The notes under the pieces: generated by a model | Seen by the model: the letters and a program-made list of their open reading frames with translations, nothing else | Database searches by the model: none | What the model was told of the DNA's origin: nothing | Made by a program: the position numbers and the translations under genes | In this document: positions 5,019 to 5,396 of the stretch, piece by piece | How positions within the stretch are numbered: position 1 is the first letter of the stretch | How the letters are laid out: each line of letters opens with the position of its first letter | From: Verrucomicrobiales bacterium | Lineage (GTDB): Bacteria; Verrucomicrobiota; Verrucomicrobiia; Verrucomicrobiales; SLCJ01 | Direction of reading: 5' to 3' | DNA length: 5,396 nucleotides | Assembly: GCA_007125835.1 (NCBI GenBank) | Contig: SLCJ01000010.1 | Span: 1-5,396 of the forward strand

Positions 5019-5396
5019 TCAGGCGGAGGCGGTGGGCAGGCCGAGATCACCTGCGTTGACAATGCTCGGTGCGGAAGACGGCGGCGGCCCCGAAAGATAG
5101 GGATGGATGTTGTCCGAAGTGGATACCGGAAACCCTTGGAGAATCGCCGCGACATTGCAGGCGGCAAGGCTGGCCATCCCCTCGCGTGTCCACGTGGTGG
5201 CCGAGGCAATGTGCGGAACGATCACCACATTGTCCAGCTCGGACAGCCCCGGTTTCATCGCCGGCTCATCTTCGAAAACATCCAGCCCTGCACGGAAATC
5301 AGGATTCGTGCGGCAGTGATCGACCAGAGCAGCCTCGTCAATCACCGGCCCGCGACTGGTATTGATCAGGATGGCGTCGGATTTCATGACGGCCAG
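5019..5396 (-). CDS. D-2-hydroxyacid dehydrogenase, HPR1-like hydroxypyruvate/glyoxylate reductase, C-terminal fragment
   Basis: The visible 125 residues are the C-terminal part of an NAD(P)-dependent D-isomer-specific 2-hydroxyacid dehydrogenase; the N-terminus lies beyond the right edge. The catalytic triad of the family is present: Arg in INTSRGPVIDE (fragment residue 15), Glu in GLDVFEDEP (44) and His in VPHIASAT (62). Beyond the usual end of the family the protein continues with WTREGMASLAACNV and a tail ending SAPSIVNAGDLGLPTASA. From memory this strongly resembles plant peroxisomal hydroxypyruvate reductase HPR1, which has MKPGL, VPHIASA, WTREGMATLAALNV and PSIVNxxxLGLP and ends in the targeting signal SKL; here the end is ASA. 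The likely reaction is reduction of hydroxypyruvate to D-glycerate, and possibly of glyoxylate to glycolate. It precedes the aminotransferase gene by 50 bp. Family certain; substrate probable. Confidence 0.9.
   Translation of the reverse strand: MAVMKSDAILINTSRGPVIDEAALVDHCRTNPDFRAGLDVFEDEPAMKPGLSELDNVVIVPHIASATTWTREGMASLAACNVAAILQGFPVSTSDNIHPYLSGPPPSSAPSIVNAGDLGLPTASA

Noticed and set aside
1..5396. CRISPR array, insertion sequence, attachment site or defence system
   Set aside because: I found no regularly spaced long repeats, transposase motifs or long terminal inverted repeats. The tRNA-Phe gene could host an integration site, but no duplicated tRNA 3' end or integrase is visible here.

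Overview
The window is about 5.4 kb of GC-rich bacterial chromosome. Every gene I can support lies on the minus strand, so the biological order runs from high to low coordinates. Paired DUF1800 and DUF1501 genes, a secreted M60-type metallopeptidase and starts that mostly lack a Shine-Dalgarno sequence together suggest the PVC superphylum, most likely Verrucomicrobiota. That placement is inference from gene content; there is no rRNA or other marker gene here. I see no CRISPR array, transposase, phage module or defence system, and no clearly undescribed system.

Layout from the right edge leftwards. (1) 5396-5019: the C-terminal 125 residues of a D-2-hydroxyacid dehydrogenase whose tail closely resembles plant peroxisomal hydroxypyruvate reductase HPR1. 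(2) 4968-3775: a complete class I/II PLP-dependent aminotransferase, 50 bp downstream of the dehydrogenase and probably co-transcribed with it. (3) 3774-3666: an intergenic region with short direct repeats and a T-run. (4) 3665-2130: a complete secreted M60-like zinc metallopeptidase. (5) 2129-1838: a 292-bp stretch with no convincing gene but several inverted repeats, a 17-codon mini-ORF behind the best Shine-Dalgarno match of the window, and an open frame of coding-like composition. (6) 1837-1763: tRNA-Phe(GAA) with encoded CCA, followed at once by a hairpin and T-rich tract. (7) 1648-266: a complete DUF1800 protein. (8) 260-1: the Tat-signal N-terminus of a DUF1501 protein, 5 bp after the DUF1800 stop.

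The window therefore holds two gene pairs, plus a peptidase and a tRNA that look like single units. The dehydrogenase and aminotransferase could interconvert an amino acid, its 2-oxo acid and its 2-hydroxy acid, for example serine, hydroxypyruvate and glycerate, though that substrate is inferred from the dehydrogenase only. DUF1800 and DUF1501 form the pair seen repeatedly in PVC bacteria; their biochemical role is not established. The most useful second looks are the HPR1-like tail, the structured region between the peptidase and the tRNA, and the DUF1800 start, which an automatic gene caller could wrongly place inside the tRNA.
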